From assembly GCF_014205115.1 (NCBI RefSeq), contig NZ_JACHMW010000001.1, positions 62,001 to 126,000 on the forward strand: a stretch of 64,000 nt of DNA, given 5' to 3'. This DNA is from Micrococcus endophyticus. GTDB taxonomy: Bacteria; Actinomycetota; Actinomycetes; Actinomycetales; Micrococcaceae. Positions within the stretch are counted from its first letter, which is position 1. Each line of letters opens with the position of its first letter. Below the pieces are notes generated by a model, which saw nothing but the letters and a program-made list of their open reading frames with translations, was not told the DNA's origin and searched no databases. Below are positions 9,629 through 18,176 of this stretch, piece after piece. Made by a program: the position numbers and the translations under genes.

Positions 9629-9634
9629 TATTGT
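9629..9634 (+). promoter_or_regulatory. candidate promoter of the bS22 gene
   Basis: TATTGT, with TTCGAC at 9605-9610 (18-base spacing), lies about 115 bases before the bS22 ATG. The region between (9640-9750) holds no other ORF and would be an untranslated leader. Confidence 0.4.
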
Positions 9635-9750
9635 GGCCGAGAACGTTTTCATGCGTTCCACATCCGGTGGAATGCGGGTCGGCGTGTCCGGGGCCCGGAT
9701 GCCAGCGGTCCCCACAGCCGCCGACCTACACCCCGATTCAAGGAGTCCCC

Positions 9751-9849
9751 ATGGGATCTGTGATCAAGAAGCGCCGCAAGCGCATGTCGAAGAAGAAGCA
9801 CCGCAAGCTGCTTCGCAAGACCCGTCACCAGCGTCGCAACAAGAAGTGA
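9751..9849 (+). CDS. small ribosomal subunit protein bS22 (AURKAIP1/COX24 domain)
   Basis: A 32-residue, extremely basic protein starting [19 protein letters not shown]. It matches the tiny bS22 protein seen in mycobacterial 30S structures, where it sits near the decoding centre, and the COX24/AURKAIP1 domain family. The ATG at 9751 has AAGGAG 8 bases upstream. Codon choice (AAG, CGC) fits a highly expressed ribosomal gene. It is monocistronic with its own promoter and a strong terminator hairpin at 9887-9915. Gene finders easily miss it because of its size. Confidence 0.93.
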   Translation: MGSVIKKRRKRMSKKKHRKLLRKTRHQRRNKK

Positions 9850-9886
9850 CGCCCGCGCCGTCACGGCGCTGACACCACGAGGCCGC

Positions 9887-9915
9887 CGGCTCCCACGAGG
9901 AGACGGCGGCCTCGT
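9887..9915 (+). terminator. terminator after the bS22 gene
   Basis: Perfect 12-bp stem (ACGAGGCCGCCG paired with CGGCGGCCTCGT) with a 5-base loop, 38 bases after the bS22 stop. There is no U-tract, as is usual in high-GC actinobacteria. Confidence 0.7.
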
Positions 9916-9976
9916 CGCGTCCGGGCTGCGCTGTCCGGGACTGCGCCGTGCGGGCCGTGCTGTCGGGACTGCTCCG

Positions 9977-9982
9977 TAGAGT
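9977..9982 (+). promoter_or_regulatory. -10 box (TAGAGT), leaderless layout
   Basis: TAGAGT ends 6 bases before the ATG at 9989. Confidence 0.5.
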
Positions 9983-9988
9983 GGGCGC

Positions 9989-10258
9989 ATGAGCACCCTC
10001 CTGCCCGCCTCCGCCGCCCGCGTCCAGCTCCTCGTCAAGCCCGGCTGTCACCTCTGCGAGGACGCCGCGGCCACGGTGGCGCAGGTCTGCGGCGCGCGGG
10101 GCGAGGCCTGGGAGGCCGTGGACGGGGCCGCGCACCCGGACCTGCTCGAGCGCTTCGTGGACGAGGTGCCCGTGCTCTTCGTGGACGGCGTCCAGCGCGA
10201 CTTCTGGCGCGTGGACCCGGCCCGCCTGGGCCGGCTCCTCGACGCGCCCCGCCCCTGA
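9989..10258 (+). CDS. glutaredoxin-like (thioredoxin-fold) protein
   Basis: An 89-residue thioredoxin-fold protein of the DUF836/glutaredoxin-like group. The redox motif CHLC (C20, C23) follows the first beta strand, and the cis-proline is in DEVPVLFVDG. The C-terminal half completes the minimal fold. It probably reduces protein or low-molecular-weight disulfides in the cytoplasm (no signal peptide). The ATG directly follows a TAGAGT box with no Shine-Dalgarno sequence. It converges on the membrane protein gene, with 6 bases between the stops. Confidence 0.85.
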   Translation: MSTLLPASAARVQLLVKPGCHLCEDAAATVAQVCGARGEAWEAVDGAAHPDLLERFVDEVPVLFVDGVQRDFWRVDPARLGRLLDAPRP

Positions 10259-10264
10259 CCGGGG

Positions 10265-11020
10265 TCAGCGGGTGCCGGCGCGCTCCCAGGCCTTGAGCCG
10301 CATGTACTCGGTGGCCTCCGGGCGGAAGGCCATGACGATGCCCGCCACGCCCAGGCCGACCCACAGCAGGTCGAACGGGTTGACGGCGCCCATCATCAGG
10401 TTCGTCACGATCATCAGCACCGAGAGCGCGGCCAGGACCGTGCCGACCGTGCGGGCCGCGCGCGAGCCCTTGCGGATCTTCAGGGCGATCAGCAGGTAGA
10501 CGAGGAACGCCACCACGCCGAACGCGGCCGCGACGACGCTCATCACCGGCAGCAGCTGGTCCGTCATCTGCTCCATCTGCGCCAGCTGGTCGGCGGGCAG
10601 CCCCATCTGCTCGTAGGTCTCGCGCATCTGCTGCTCGAGCATGGCCCGGGACTCGGGCAGGGTCATGGCGAAGGCGGCCAGCAGCGTGCTGGCCAGCAGC
10701 ACGAGGCCGCCGGCGAGGATCAGCCAGAACGACGCCGTGATGGCCCCGGGGCGCCGCGGCGCCGTCAGCGGGCCGGGGGCCTGCTGGCCTGGCCAGCCGC
10801 CCTGGGCCGGGTATCCCTGGTCCGCGTACGACGGGGCCGGGTGCCCCTGCCCGGGCTGGCCCTGGGCCGGGCCGCCCTGGCCGTAGGGCGCCTGTCCATA
10901 CGGATGCGCGCCGTACGGATTCTCGCCATACGGGCTCGGGCCGGGGGCCTCCTGACCGTACGGGTTCTGGCCGTACGGGTTCGGGCCGCGCTGCGGGTCG
11001 GTGGGCGAGGTGCCGGACAT
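10265..11020 (-). CDS. membrane protein with Pro/Tyr/Gly-rich N-terminal repeats
   Basis: A 251-residue protein of unknown function. Residues 1-90 are low complexity, built on NPYGQ/GENPYG/QAPYGQ-type units, presumably disordered and cytoplasmic. A membrane segment follows near 97-120, then a Met/Gln-rich polar stretch (MLEQQMRETYEQMG), two more hydrophobic helices near 145-175 and 185-205, and one near 215-235. This layout resembles actinobacterial DUF4064-like proteins. The ATG at 11020 is preceded by AGGAGG with 6-base spacing. It is divergent from the phosphatase gene. Confidence 0.75.
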   Translation of the reverse strand: MSGTSPTDPQRGPNPYGQNPYGQEAPGPSPYGENPYGAHPYGQAPYGQGGPAQGQPGQGHPAPSYADQGYPAQGGWPGQQAPGPLTAPRRPGAITASFWLILAGGLVLLASTLLAAFAMTLPESRAMLEQQMRETYEQMGLPADQLAQMEQMTDQLLPVMSVVAAAFGVVAFLVYLLIALKIRKGSRAARTVGTVLAALSVLMIVTNLMMGAVNPFDLLWVGLGVAGIVMAFRPEATEYMRLKAWERAGTR

Positions 11021-11165
11021 GGGGGCCTCCTGACGGCGTCGCCGCTCGCGGCGCCTGTGATGCGGACGGATGCGGTGCGCGCGGGGCGCACCGGACTGCC
11101 GCCCACGCTACCGCCGGGGCCCCGCGCGGGCACGGGCCCCGGCACGGCCGGCGCCCCGCCTCTGC

Positions 11166-11171
11166 CAGACT
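11166..11171 (+). promoter_or_regulatory. -10-like box (CAGACT), leaderless layout
   Basis: CAGACT ends 6 bases before the ATG at 11178. It differs from the common TAGACT of this window only at the first base. Confidence 0.4.
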
Positions 11172-11177
11172 GGGGCC

Positions 11178-11852
11178 ATGCAGACGCCCGCCACCGTCCA
11201 CCTGGTCCGCCACGGAGAAGTCCACAACCCCGACCGCGTCCTCTACGGCCGCCTCCCGGAGTTCGGCCTCTCGGAGCTGGGCCGGCAGATGGCCGACGGC
11301 GTCGCCGCGTGGTTCCTCGAGCGCGCGGAGCAAACGGGCCGCCGGCCCGACGTCGTCGCGGCCTCCCCGCTGACCCGCGCCCAGCAGACCGCCGAGCCGA
11401 TCGCCGCCGCCCTCGGGCGCCCGCTGGCCACCGAGCCGGACCTCATCGAGGCCGAGAACGACTTCGAGGGCATGTCCCAGGTCGCCGCCTCGCTCAAGCG
11501 GAATCCGCGCCTGTGGCCCAAGCTGCGCAACCCGCTGCGCCCCTCCTGGGGCGAGCCCTACCGCCAGCAGGCGGCCCGCATGCTCGCCGTCGTCGACCGG
11601 GTGCGGGACGAGGCCGAGGCCGCCGGCGGACCCAACGCCGAGGCGGTGCTCGTCTCTCACCAGCTGCCCATCTGGGTGACGCGCCTGGCCGTCGAGGGCC
11701 GGCCCCTGTGGCACGACCCGCGCCGCCGCGAGTGCTCCCTGACCTCCGTGACCTCCCTCGTGTTCGAGGAGGGCCGCGCGCTGCCGCGCGTCGAGTACCA
11801 CGAGCCCAACCAGGCCCTGCTCAAGGACGCCTCCTCCCTGCCCGGGGCCTGA
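11178..11852 (+). CDS. histidine phosphatase family protein (phosphoglycerate-mutase-like)
   Basis: A 224-residue branch of the histidine phosphatase superfamily. The phosphohistidine motif is LVRHGEVHN near the N-terminus; a second catalytic arginine is in SPLTRAQQT, and the second histidine is in AVLVSHQLPIW. The sequence is too short for a true phosphoglycerate mutase. In mycobacteria a homologue (Rv0525) also stands immediately upstream of the TlpA-CcdA-ResB-CcsB genes, as here, but its substrate is unknown. The ATG at 11178 follows a CAGACT box directly. Confidence 0.88.
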   Translation: MQTPATVHLVRHGEVHNPDRVLYGRLPEFGLSELGRQMADGVAAWFLERAEQTGRRPDVVAASPLTRAQQTAEPIAAALGRPLATEPDLIEAENDFEGMSQVAASLKRNPRLWPKLRNPLRPSWGEPYRQQAARMLAVVDRVRDEAEAAGGPNAEAVLVSHQLPIWVTRLAVEGRPLWHDPRRRECSLTSVTSLVFEEGRALPRVEYHEPNQALLKDASSLPGA

Positions 11853-11980
11853 GCCGGACCCCGCCCCTCCCACGGGCCGCGGGGGTGACACCCAGGGTTC
11901 AGTCAGGATCCAGGGCGGACAGTAGACTTCCAAGGTCCCCGGAATCCAGCGCCGCGCATCCCCTGGAGGGCAGTCACGCC

Positions 11981-12598
11981 ATGCACACCCCGCCCCGTCC
12001 GTCCCGCCGCACCCTGCTGACCGGCCTCGCCCTCGCCGGCCTGGCGCCGGCGCTCGCGGCCTGCTCGGGCGGTGACGACTCGCTCGCGCGGCAGGCGGGC
12101 AACGCGGACGGCAAGAACTACATCGCCGGCGACGGCTCCGTCCTGGAGATCGCCCCCGCCGAGCGCGGCGCCCCCGTGGAGTTCGCCGCCGAGCTCTTCG
12201 ACGGCACCCCCGTGACCGGCGCGAGCCTGCGCGGCACCCCCGCCCTGCTGAACTTCTGGTACGCCGCCTGCGCGCCGTGCCGCGTCGAGGCCCCCCACCT
12301 CGTCTCCCTGCACGAGCAGTTCGCCCCGCAGGGGGTGCGGTTCCTCGGCGTGAACGTCCGGGACACCGTCACCACCGCGCAGGCCTTCGAGCGCACCTTC
12401 GAGATCCCCTACCCGTCCATCGAGGACGCCCGCGGGGACGTGCTCCTGAACATGACCGACTACGTGCCCCCGCAGGCCGTGCCCTCCACCCTCGTCCTGG
12501 ACGTCGAGGGCCGCGTGGCCGCCCGCGTGCTCGGCGCCGTGGAGGAGTCCACCCTGCGCGCCCTGCTCACCACCGTGGTGGACGAGGCCGCGGCCTGA
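11981..12598 (+). CDS. TlpA/ResA-type thiol-disulfide oxidoreductase lipoprotein
   Basis: Extracytoplasmic thioredoxin-like protein that keeps apocytochrome c cysteines reduced for haem attachment. The 205-residue protein has a signal sequence with an RR pair and a lipobox LAAC (C28), so it should be lipid-anchored. The redox motif is WYAACAPC (C97, C100) and the cis-proline is in [10 protein letters not shown]. The ATG at 11981 has CTGGAGGG about 10 bases upstream. First gene of the ccs block: ccdA begins 10 bases after its stop. Confidence 0.92.
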   Translation: MHTPPRPSRRTLLTGLALAGLAPALAACSGGDDSLARQAGNADGKNYIAGDGSVLEIAPAERGAPVEFAAELFDGTPVTGASLRGTPALLNFWYAACAPCRVEAPHLVSLHEQFAPQGVRFLGVNVRDTVTTAQAFERTFEIPYPSIEDARGDVLLNMTDYVPPQAVPSTLVLDVEGRVAARVLGAVEESTLRALLTTVVDEAAA

Positions 12599-12608
12599 CC
12601 CGGCCGCC

Positions 12609-13370
12609 GTGTCCATGCAGAGCAACCCCTTCGCCGAGATCGCCCTCGACGGCTCTCTGCTGCTGGCCGCGCCGATCGCCGTGCTGGCCGGCCTGATCTC
12701 CTTCCTCTCCCCGTGCGTGCTGCCGCTCGTGCCCGGCTACCTCGGGTACGTCACCGGCCTCGGCGGGGACGTGCTCACCAGCCGCCGCCGCGGGCGCCTC
12801 GTGCTCGGCTCCGTGCTGTTCGTGCTCGGGTTCGCCGTGGTGTTCGTGGGCATCACCGTGGTGTTCACCCAGGCCATGGTCTGGCTGCGGCGCGACGGCG
12901 CCTGGGTCACCCCCGTGCTCGGCGTGCTCGTGATGCTCATGGGCCTTGTGTTCCTCGGTGGCGGCGGCCGGCTACAGCAGGAGCGCCGCATCCACGTCAA
13001 GCCCGCCGCCGGCCTGGTCGGCGCGCCCCTGCTGGGCATGACCTTCGGCCTGGGCTGGGCGCCGTGCATCGGCCCCACCATGGCCGCCGTCCTGGCCATG
13101 TCCACGGCCAGCTCCGGCTCCGTGGGCCGCGGCGCCCTGCTCGCCTTCCTCTACTGCCTCGGCCTGGGCCTGCCGTTCGTGCTCATGGCCCTCGGCATGG
13201 AGCGCGGCATGCGGGCCCTCGGGTTCTTCCGCCGGCACCGCGTGCTGATCATGCGCCTCGGCGGCGCCCTGCTGATCGCGCTGGGCCTGCTCATGGTCAC
13301 CGGCGTCTGGACCGCCTGGACCACGCAGCTGCAGCTGTGGTTCGCCAACGAATGGGAGATGCCCCTGTGA
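12609..13370 (+). CDS. ccdA: cytochrome c biogenesis protein CcdA
   Basis: Membrane thiol transporter passing reducing equivalents from cytoplasmic thioredoxin to the TlpA-like protein. 253 residues, six transmembrane helices, with the two functional cysteines in [11 protein letters not shown] (C36) and GWAPCIGPT (C153), each in the family's Pro-Cys context. I follow the GTG at 12609; an ATG two codons later is possible. The stop codon overlaps the GTG of resB (GTGA), so the two are translationally coupled. Confidence 0.95.
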   Translation: MSMQSNPFAEIALDGSLLLAAPIAVLAGLISFLSPCVLPLVPGYLGYVTGLGGDVLTSRRRGRLVLGSVLFVLGFAVVFVGITVVFTQAMVWLRRDGAWVTPVLGVLVMLMGLVFLGGGGRLQQERRIHVKPAAGLVGAPLLGMTFGLGWAPCIGPTMAAVLAMSTASSGSVGRGALLAFLYCLGLGLPFVLMALGMERGMRALGFFRRHRVLIMRLGGALLIALGLLMVTGVWTAWTTQLQLWFANEWEMPL

Positions 13371-15064
13371 GCTCCAAGGCCGCCCGGACGCGCTCCGAGC
13401 CCGTCACCCTGCCGCGCCTCGGCCTGGCGGGCACCCTGCGCTGGATCTGGACCCAGCTGACCAGCATGAGCACCGCGCTCATGCTGCTGCTCCTGCTCGC
13501 CGTCGCCGCCGTGCCCGGCTCCCTCGTGCCCCAGCGCCGTGCCGGCCCCGAGATCGTGGACCAGTGGATCGAGGACAACCCCGTGTGGGGCCCCGTCCTG
13601 GACGCCCTGCAGTTCTTCGACGTCTACAACTCCGTCTGGTTCTCGGCCATCTACCTGCTGCTGTTCGTCTCCCTCGTGGGCTGCGTGTGGCCGCGCGCCA
13701 TCCAGCACGCCAAGGCCCTGCGCCAGCCCCCGGCCCGCACCCCCCGCAACCTGACGCGCCTGCCGGCCTCCGGCGTCGTCGTCCTCGAGGAGGGCGGCCC
13801 GAGCCCCGAGGAGGCCGTGGCCAGAGCCCAGGCGTGGCTGCGCAAGCGCCGCTACCGCGTGGAGCACCGCCCCGAGGCCGGCGGCGCGTCCGTGGGCGCC
13901 GAGCGCGGATACCTGCGCGAGATCGGCAACATCCTGTTCCACGTCTCGCTGATCGGCGTGCTCGTGTTCATGGCCTACGGCGGCATGACCAAGTACGGCG
14001 GGCAGAAGATCATCGTGGAGGGCGAGGGCTTCGCCAACAACCTCGTGGCCTACGACTCCTTCACCCCCGGCACCTACTTCAGCGCGGACGACCTCCAGCC
14101 GTTCTCCCTCACCCTCGACTCCTTCGACGCGGTGTTCGACCGCGAGTCCGAGACCCACTACGGCCAGCCGCTGGACTACACCGCCGTCATGGACGTCCGC
14201 GAGGGCTCCGGCGGCGAGCTCCAGCGCCAGATCCTCAAGGTCAACCAGCCGCTGGACATCGACGGCGTGCGCGTCTACCTCGTGGGCAACGGCTACGCGC
14301 CCGTGGTGACCATCCGCGACGGCGCCGGGGACGTGGCCTTCCAGGGCCCCGTGGTCACCCGCGTGTTCGACAATAACTACGGCTCGCAGGCCACCATCAA
14401 GGTCCCCGACGCGCGGCCGGACCAGCTGGGCTTCGTCGGCTTCTTCCTGCCCTCGGCGGTGGAGGACGAGGAAGGCGCCGCGTTCTCCGCGGACCCCGAG
14501 CTGCTCAACCCGGAGCTGCAGCTGAACTCGTACTACGGGGACCTCGGCCTGGACACCGGCCGCCCGCAGAACGTGTACGTGCTGGACACCGAGTCCCTCA
14601 CCGAGCTCAACAGCCGCACCAACGAGCACGGCGGCATCGTGCTCGGCCAGGGCGAGACCTACGAGCTCCCCGAGGGCCGCGGCACCATCAGCTTCGACGG
14701 CGTCCGCCGCTACGTCGGCCTGGACATCCACTACGACCCGGGCAAGTGGGGCGTGGGCCTCTTCGCCACCACCGCCCTGCTCGGGCTGGTCATCAGCCTG
14801 TTCGTCCGCCGCCGCCGCGTGTGGGTCCGCGCCCGCACCGACGAGGCCGGCCGCACCCGCGTGGAGTACGCGCTGCTCGCCCGGGGCGAGGAGTTCGGCT
14901 TGCACGAGGAGCACGTGGCCCTGCGCTCGGCCATGGAGCGCTGGTGGCCCGTCGCCGCCCCCGAGTCCGAGGAGGAGGCCGTCGCATCGGCCGCCGCCGT
15001 CGGCCACACTGGAACCACCCCCGAGACCCTCGCCGGTCCCCGCACCCCCCGATCAGGAGACTGA
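13367..15064 (+). CDS. resB: cytochrome c biogenesis protein ResB/Ccs1
   Basis: With CcsB it forms the system II haem delivery and cytochrome c synthase complex. 565 residues: transmembrane helices near 30-50 ([20 protein letters not shown]), 85-105 and 190-210, a large extracytoplasmic domain about 215-455, and a final helix near 465-485 followed by a cytoplasmic tail of about 80 residues. The start is the GTG at 13367, overlapping the ccdA stop by 4 bases; the open frame extending upstream is the shifted ccdA region. Next gene 2 bases downstream. Confidence 0.94.
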   Translation: MSSKAARTRSEPVTLPRLGLAGTLRWIWTQLTSMSTALMLLLLLAVAAVPGSLVPQRRAGPEIVDQWIEDNPVWGPVLDALQFFDVYNSVWFSAIYLLLFVSLVGCVWPRAIQHAKALRQPPARTPRNLTRLPASGVVVLEEGGPSPEEAVARAQAWLRKRRYRVEHRPEAGGASVGAERGYLREIGNILFHVSLIGVLVFMAYGGMTKYGGQKIIVEGEGFANNLVAYDSFTPGTYFSADDLQPFSLTLDSFDAVFDRESETHYGQPLDYTAVMDVREGSGGELQRQILKVNQPLDIDGVRVYLVGNGYAPVVTIRDGAGDVAFQGPVVTRVFDNNYGSQATIKVPDARPDQLGFVGFFLPSAVEDEEGAAFSADPELLNPELQLNSYYGDLGLDTGRPQNVYVLDTESLTELNSRTNEHGGIVLGQGETYELPEGRGTISFDGVRRYVGLDIHYDPGKWGVGLFATTALLGLVISLFVRRRRVWVRARTDEAGRTRVEYALLARGEEFGLHEEHVALRSAMERWWPVAAPESEEEAVASAAAVGHTGTTPETLAGPRTPRSGD

Positions 15065-15066
15065 CA

Positions 15067-16218
15067 GTGTTCAACCCCACGGCCCCCGTGAACGAGCAGC
15101 TGGCGCTGTACAGCGACCTCTTCATGCTGATCGCCGCGCTGGTGTACGCGGCCGCGTTCATCCTCTTCACCGTCGACATGGCCACGTCCTCGGCCACCAT
15201 CCGGCGGCTCGAGGAGGACCTCGCGGCCCAGCGCGGCGACGTCCGCTTCGTCCCGGACCGCGAGGCGGCTCGTGAGGCCGTGGGCGCCGGCGTCGGCGCC
15301 TCCGCCGGCTCCGCGGGCGCGGGCGTGCCGGCCGCGTCCGGCTCGACCGCGGGCGCCGCGACGGGCGCCGCGTGGGCCGACTCCCGCGCGTCGGGCCTCG
15401 GCACCGGCTCCGACACTGGCCTCGTGGACGACGACATGGACTACACCGGCGGCGGCCGCCGGCCGATCGCCAACGTGGCCGTGGCCGTGCTGGCCACCGG
15501 CTGGGCGCTGCACGCGTTCGCCGTCGTCGCCCGCGGCCTCGCCGCCTCCCGCGTGCCGTGGGGCAACCTCTACGAGTTCATGACCTCCGGCGCGCTCGTG
15601 ATCACGACCGTCTACCTGCTGTTCCTCTTCCGCAAGGACCTGCGCTTCGTGGGCACCTTCGTCACCGGCCTCGTCGTCGCCATGATGTGCGCGGCCACCA
15701 TGGGCTTCCCGACGCCGGTGGGCCACCTGCAGCCGCCGCTGCAGTCCCCGTGGCTCGTGATCCACGTGTCCATCGCCGTGCTGGCCACCGCGCTGTTCAC
15801 GCTGACCGCCGCCATGTCCATGCTGCAGCTGCTCCAGGACCGCGCCGAGAAGCGCGCCGCAGCGGGCGAGCCCACCTGGTCGTTCCTGCGCCTCGTGCCC
15901 TCCTCCGACTCCCTGGAGAACTGGTCCTTCCGCATCAACGCGGTGGGCTTCGTGATGTGGACCTTCACGCTGATCGCCGGCGCCATCTGGGCCGAGGCCG
16001 CGTGGGGCCGCTACTGGAACTGGGACACGAAGGAGGTCTGGACCTTCGTGATCTGGGTGGTCTACGCGGCGTACCTGCACGCCCGCGCCACCCGCGGCTG
16101 GACCGGCGCGCGCGCCGCCTGGCTGAGCATCGTGGGCTTCCTCTGCATCGTGTTCAACTACACGATCGTGAACACGTACTTCCCGGGCCTGCACTCCTAC
16201 GCGGGGCTGCCCAGCTGA
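15067..16218 (+). CDS. ccsB: cytochrome c synthase subunit CcsB/CcsA (haem handling)
   Basis: Integral membrane protein that exports haem and ligates it to apocytochrome c with ResB. 383 residues with about eight transmembrane helices. The signature tryptophan-rich WWD segment WGRYWNWDTKEVW is near residue 315, and conserved histidines lie in helices around it (WALHAF, VIHVSI, YLHARA). An Ala/Gly/Ser-rich insertion of about 60 residues follows the first helix (residues 75-140), longer than in many homologues. The GTG start at 15067 is preceded by AGGAG. Last gene of the ccs operon; a long hairpin follows at 16255. Confidence 0.95.
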   Translation: MFNPTAPVNEQLALYSDLFMLIAALVYAAAFILFTVDMATSSATIRRLEEDLAAQRGDVRFVPDREAAREAVGAGVGASAGSAGAGVPAASGSTAGAATGAAWADSRASGLGTGSDTGLVDDDMDYTGGGRRPIANVAVAVLATGWALHAFAVVARGLAASRVPWGNLYEFMTSGALVITTVYLLFLFRKDLRFVGTFVTGLVVAMMCAATMGFPTPVGHLQPPLQSPWLVIHVSIAVLATALFTLTAAMSMLQLLQDRAEKRAAAGEPTWSFLRLVPSSDSLENWSFRINAVGFVMWTFTLIAGAIWAEAAWGRYWNWDTKEVWTFVIWVVYAAYLHARATRGWTGARAAWLSIVGFLCIVFNYTIVNTYFPGLHSYAGLPS

Positions 16219-16254
16219 CCCGAGGCCTCACGCTTCCCCCCCCCACCCCCAGCG

Positions 16255-16324
16255 CTTTCGCTCGTGAAAACGTCGCTACCGCCCCGGATTTCCGGGATGG
16301 TAGCGACGTTTTCACGAGCGAAAG
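16255..16324. repeat. long intergenic hairpin, 26-bp perfect stem, ccsB side
   Basis: Arms 16255-16280 and 16299-16324 are perfect reverse complements over 26 bases; the 18 bases between fold again (CCCGGA TT TCCGGG). It sits between convergent ccsB and the PLDc_N gene and can serve both as a bidirectional terminator. The outer end GCGCTTTCG, preceded by a C-run with CCCACCCCC, resembles the ends of the TTTCGTGYGGGAAACGGGA repeats at 22.0, 22.6 and 37.2 kb. Confidence 0.8.
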
Positions 16325-16339
16325 TGTTCCTGGGGGAGG

Positions 16340-16744
16340 TCAGGGGGTGGGGGCGTCCGGATCGTCGGCGTCGGGTTCCTCGCCCCGCTCACGACGACGG
16401 CGCAACTCCTCCTCGCGGGCCTTCAGCTCGGCGTCACGCCGGTCCAGCTCCAGCTCACGCTCGGCCTGGCGCCGCTGGACGCGGAGGCTGCGCAGGAACG
16501 CCTCGTCGTCGTCGGGGGCGCCGGGGCCGCGGGGCGCCGGACGTGCCGTGCCGCGGGCCACGCGGGCGCGGCCCAGCACGAGCCACAGCAGCGGGCCCAC
16601 GAGGGGGAGCAGGACCACGACGGCCACCCAGCCCCACTTCGGCAGGCTGCGCACCTCGTGGGCGGGGGTCATGAGGGCCTCGAACAGCGCGTACAGCGTG
16701 AGGCCCACGAGGACGATCGCGGCGGGGATGATGAAACGGCCCAT
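16340..16744 (-). CDS. PLDc_N-domain small membrane protein
   Basis: 134 residues: two N-terminal transmembrane helices (about 3-22 and 38-60) with the W-G-W...P..GP..W pattern of the phospholipase D-nuclease N-terminal (PLDc_N) domain, found alone in many actinobacterial proteins. The rest is a highly charged Arg/Glu coiled coil (about 85-122). There is no HKD catalytic motif, so no phospholipase activity is expected; the function is unknown. The ATG at 16744 follows a TAGACT box by 6 bases. Confidence 0.8.
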   Translation of the reverse strand: MGRFIIPAAIVLVGLTLYALFEALMTPAHEVRSLPKWGWVAVVVLLPLVGPLLWLVLGRARVARGTARPAPRGPGAPDDDEAFLRSLRVQRRQAERELELDRRDAELKAREEELRRRRERGEEPDADDPDAPTP

Positions 16745-16750
16745 CCTTCA

Positions 16751-16756
16751 AGTCTA
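16751..16756 (-). promoter_or_regulatory. -10 box (TAGACT), leaderless layout
   Basis: Reverse-strand TAGACT, 6 bases (TGAAGG) before the ATG at 16744. The TGAAGG may double as a Shine-Dalgarno sequence if transcription starts further upstream. Confidence 0.5.
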
Positions 16757-16866
16757 TGCGGGGGCGGTCGGAGCCGGTCTCGGCTCCGCCCCGGGCGAAG
16801 GCCCGCGGAACCGGCGGGCGTCCAGGGGGTGACGGCGGCCCCCGGCGGGCGTCCAGGCACCGCTCG

Positions 16867-16872
16867 TAGAAT
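16867..16872 (+). promoter_or_regulatory. -10 box (TAGAAT), leaderless layout
   Basis: TAGAAT is 6 bases before the GTG at 16879. It is divergent from the TAGACT box at 16751-16756, about 110 bases apart. Confidence 0.55.
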
Positions 16873-16878
16873 GGGCCG

Positions 16879-17151
16879 GTGCGCATTCTCTACTACGGGC
16901 TGCTCCGCGTGGCCCTCTTCTTCGTCCTCTGGTGGGTCGGCCTGCAGCTCGGCCTCGGCATGGTCATGGCCACCCTGGCCGCCGCGATCCTGACGTTCGC
17001 CGTCAGCTACCTGTTCCTCGGCCGCCTGCGTCGGGGCGCCTCCCAGGACCTGTCCGCCGCGTGGGAGGGCCGCCCCGGCCGCCGCGGCCGCACCGAGGCC
17101 GCCGACGCCGAGGCCGAGGACGCCTACACGCAGGGCCGCTTCCGCGAGTGA
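16879..17151 (+). CDS. DUF4229-type small membrane protein
   Basis: 90 residues with two transmembrane helices (about 7-25 and 28-50) followed by a conserved FLGRLR basic stop-transfer and a charged tail with SAAWEGR. This matches the actinobacterial DUF4229 family, often located beside menA as here (menA ends at 17177 on the opposite strand). Function unknown. The GTG start directly follows a TAGAAT box without a Shine-Dalgarno sequence. Confidence 0.8.
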   Translation: MRILYYGLLRVALFFVLWWVGLQLGLGMVMATLAAAILTFAVSYLFLGRLRRGASQDLSAAWEGRPGRRGRTEAADAEAEDAYTQGRFRE

Positions 17152-17176
17152 GCCCCGGGGCCCGCGGTGCGGGCGC

Positions 17177-18049
17177 TCAGAGCAGGACGCCGAGGGTCAA
17201 GGTCAGCGCGTAGACGATCCCGATCACGCCGGTCGCGCGCAGCACCGGGATCAGTGTCCGGCGGTCGTCGGCGCGCAGCACCGTGCGGATCGGCCGGATC
17301 GCCAGCAGTCCGCCGAGCGGCACCAGCAGCAGCCACGGGTGCACGGCCACCCAGAACAGCGGCAGCAGCAGGGCGACGGCGAGCATGACGCCGTAGGACG
17401 CCCGCGCGGGTCCGTCGCCCAGGCGGGCGGCCAGCGTCATCTTCCCGACCTCGCGGTCCGTGGGGATGTCCCGGATGTTGTTGGCCATCAGCAGGGCCGT
17501 GGAGATGAGGCCGCAGCCGATCGCGCCGGCCCACGCCAGGCCGCTGACGGCGTCGGCCTGGGTGTACGTGGTGCCGAGGACGGCCACCAGCCCGAAGAAC
17601 ACGAACACGAACACCTCACCGAGGCCGAGGTACCCGTACGGCCGCTTCCCGCCGGTGTAGAACCACGCGGCCAGCACGCAGGCGACGCCGACCAGCAGGA
17701 ACCACCAGTGCCCCGAGAGCAGGATGAGCCCCAGGCCGGCCAGCCCGGCGAGGCCGAAGAACGCGAAGGCCGCCTGCTTCACCTGGGCCGCGGGCACGAG
17801 CCCGGAGACGGTGAGCCGGAAGGGGCCGACGCGCTCGTCGTCGGTGCCGCGGATCCCGTCCGAGTAGTCGTTGGCGTAGTTCACGCCGATCTGCAGCGCG
17901 AGCGACACCACGAGGGCCAGCAGCGCCGCGCCGAGGTGGAAGGAGCCGAGCTCCGCGGCGGCGGCCGAACCGACGATCACGGGGGCGATCGCCATGGGCA
18001 GCGTGCGCAGGCGCGCGGCGGCGACCCACTGGGAGAGCGTGGCGGCCAT
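17177..18049 (-). CDS. menA: 1,4-dihydroxy-2-naphthoate polyprenyltransferase
   Basis: Membrane UbiA-family enzyme joining 1,4-dihydroxy-2-naphthoate to a polyprenyl diphosphate to give demethylmenaquinone. 290 residues, about eight to nine transmembrane helices. The two Mg-diphosphate motifs are NYANDYSDGIRG (N60-D64) and NNIRDIPTDREVGKMTL (D194-D198). The ATG at 18049 has AGGAGG about 11 bases upstream. Convergent with the DUF4229 gene and downstream of menE, from which it is separated by 127 bases. Confidence 0.95.
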   Translation of the reverse strand: MAATLSQWVAAARLRTLPMAIAPVIVGSAAAAELGSFHLGAALLALVVSLALQIGVNYANDYSDGIRGTDDERVGPFRLTVSGLVPAAQVKQAAFAFFGLAGLAGLGLILLSGHWWFLLVGVACVLAAWFYTGGKRPYGYLGLGEVFVFVFFGLVAVLGTTYTQADAVSGLAWAGAIGCGLISTALLMANNIRDIPTDREVGKMTLAARLGDGPARASYGVMLAVALLLPLFWVAVHPWLLLVPLGGLLAIRPIRTVLRADDRRTLIPVLRATGVIGIVYALTLTLGVLL

Positions 18050-18176
18050 GGGCGAGGGTTCCTCCTGGGGAGCGGGGTGGGGATGGGCGCGCGGCGGGCC
18101 GGGTCGACGGCGGAGCGCGGCCGGGGCCCGACGTCGGCCGGGCCCGGGTCATTCTCCCACGCGGGCGGGGCGACGC

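Noticed and set aside
10840-10985. Tandem NPYGQ-coding repeats as an independent repeat element
   Set aside because: They are in frame in the N-terminus of the membrane protein gene at 10265-11020 and fit a disordered protein segment.
13151-16194. Two long reverse ORFs (618 and 487 codons) opposite resB and ccsB
   Set aside because: Shadows of the ccs genes, which are recognisable in order and overlap correctly.
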